Part shown: piece after piece, positions 63,670-64,000 of the stretch
How positions within the stretch are numbered: position 1 is the stretch's first letter
Layout: each line of letters begins with the position of its first letter
DNA from: Xiheimicrobium sp033763395
GTDB taxonomy: Bacteria > Myxococcota > Myxococcia > Myxococcales > Myxococcaceae
Direction of reading: 5' to 3'
Length of the DNA: 64,000 nt
Assembly (NCBI GenBank): GCA_033763395.1
Contig: JANRKQ010000036.1
Location: 39,548 to 103,547, forward strand
The notes under the pieces: model-generated
The model's database searches: none
Told to the model about the DNA's origin: nothing
The model's input: the letters and a program-made list of their open reading frames with translations, nothing else
Position numbers and translations under genes: made by a program

Positions 63670-64000
63670 TGCCTTCGCAGGACTCCACGCGGTGGTGGTA
63701 CGCAGCCGAGGCCGCGGTCGGCGGGGCCATCGTGTCGTTGCCGCTGTCGATCGGAGGCTCGCCCCCCTGGACCTTCGTGCTCCTCTGGGCGCTGGCCTCG
63801 GTCGCGCTCGTCACCTGGCTCATCGGCGCGTGGAAGCACCGGCGTCGCGCGGGAACCCACGCGCTGCTGGCGCTCCCTGCGGGGCTTGCGGTGGTCGCGC
63901 TGGTGACCCTCATTCCGCTCCCGGCCACGCTGCTGGCCCTCGGCTCGCCGGTGAACGCCGAGCTGCGGGACTTCGCGTTGGTGCCGCTCGGGCTCGACGC
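63669..64000 (+). CDS. O-antigen ligase-like membrane protein, N-terminal part
   Basis: Begins at ATG 63669, overlapping the upstream stop by 1 nt, and runs off the window after about 110 codons. Three TM helices are seen (AVGGAIVSLPLSI, WTFVLLWALASVALVTWLIG, LLALPAGLAVVALVTLIPLP), followed by the loop TLLALGSPVNAELRDFA. The PLP-LLALxSP-x-x-x-ELR pattern is common at the start of WaaL/O-antigen ligase-like proteins. The diagnostic part lies outside the window. Confidence 0.65.
   Translation, partial: MPSQDSTRWWYAAEAAVGGAIVSLPLSIGGSPPWTFVLLWALASVALVTWLIGAWKHRRRAGTHALLALPAGLAVVALVTLIPLPATLLALGSPVNAELRDFALVPLGLD

Overview
The window is high-GC bacterial chromosome. It has the hallmarks of a myxobacterium (Myxococcota): several Ser/Thr protein kinases (one with a PEGA-like tail), paired FHA/sigma-54 activators, many lipoproteins with Asp/Ala/Gly-rich linkers, a class II photolyase, and gene pairs that overlap by ATGA or GTGA. 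Assignment to Myxococcota is inferred from gene content; no rRNA or marker phylogeny was possible. No IS element, CRISPR array, integrase or rRNA was seen.

Layout. 1-6.4 kb: start of a kinase, a lipoprotein, a 1223-residue protein made of ten ~105-residue repeats (5 + linker + 5), and a PRTST-repeat protein. 6.5 kb: tRNA-Phe. 6.6-15 kb: two kinase plus FHA/sigma-54 activator modules on opposite strands, flanking a lipoprotein and a TPR-like protein; the second kinase is fused to a 7TM sensor. 15-19.2 kb: a CBM-like lipoprotein, then a minus-strand operon of FAD oxidoreductase, GYF-like membrane protein and a thioredoxin-like lipoprotein. The lipoprotein frame is interrupted by one in-frame UGA set in a UxxC motif and followed by a hairpin, so it is a probable selenoprotein. 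19.3-25 kb: a 59-residue small protein with a clear terminator, DgkA, a cluster of degenerate tRNA-like sequences, a DUF4173-like membrane protein, and a three-gene HEAT/HAMP/membrane operon. 25.0-25.5 kb: an indel-free 21-bp tandem array. 25.6-51.1 kb: mostly housekeeping and envelope genes (exonuclease, Dtd, lipoprotein hydrolase, photolyase, a Spy-like plus CpxRA-like cluster, D-lactate dehydrogenase, PlsY, a kinase, RlmL, FtsY).

51.4-64 kb is a surface-glycan locus. A bacillosamine-type set (PglF, PglE, PglD and PglC homologues) with glycosyltransferases is arranged divergently. It is followed by a segment of visibly lower GC (about 58.0-62.6 kb) with a Wzy-like polymerase, a glycosyltransferase, a GNAT protein and a polysaccharide deacetylase, then a nucleotidyltransferase and the start of an O-antigen ligase-like protein. 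Two related micropeptide ORFs (39 and 23 codons), each joined to a neighbour by an ATGA overlap, sit in this segment.

The most notable observations are the unannotated UGA-containing selenoprotein, the pair of micropeptides in the glycan locus, the degenerate tRNA-like cluster and the 21-bp array. All functional calls rest on reading motifs by eye; no database search was run.
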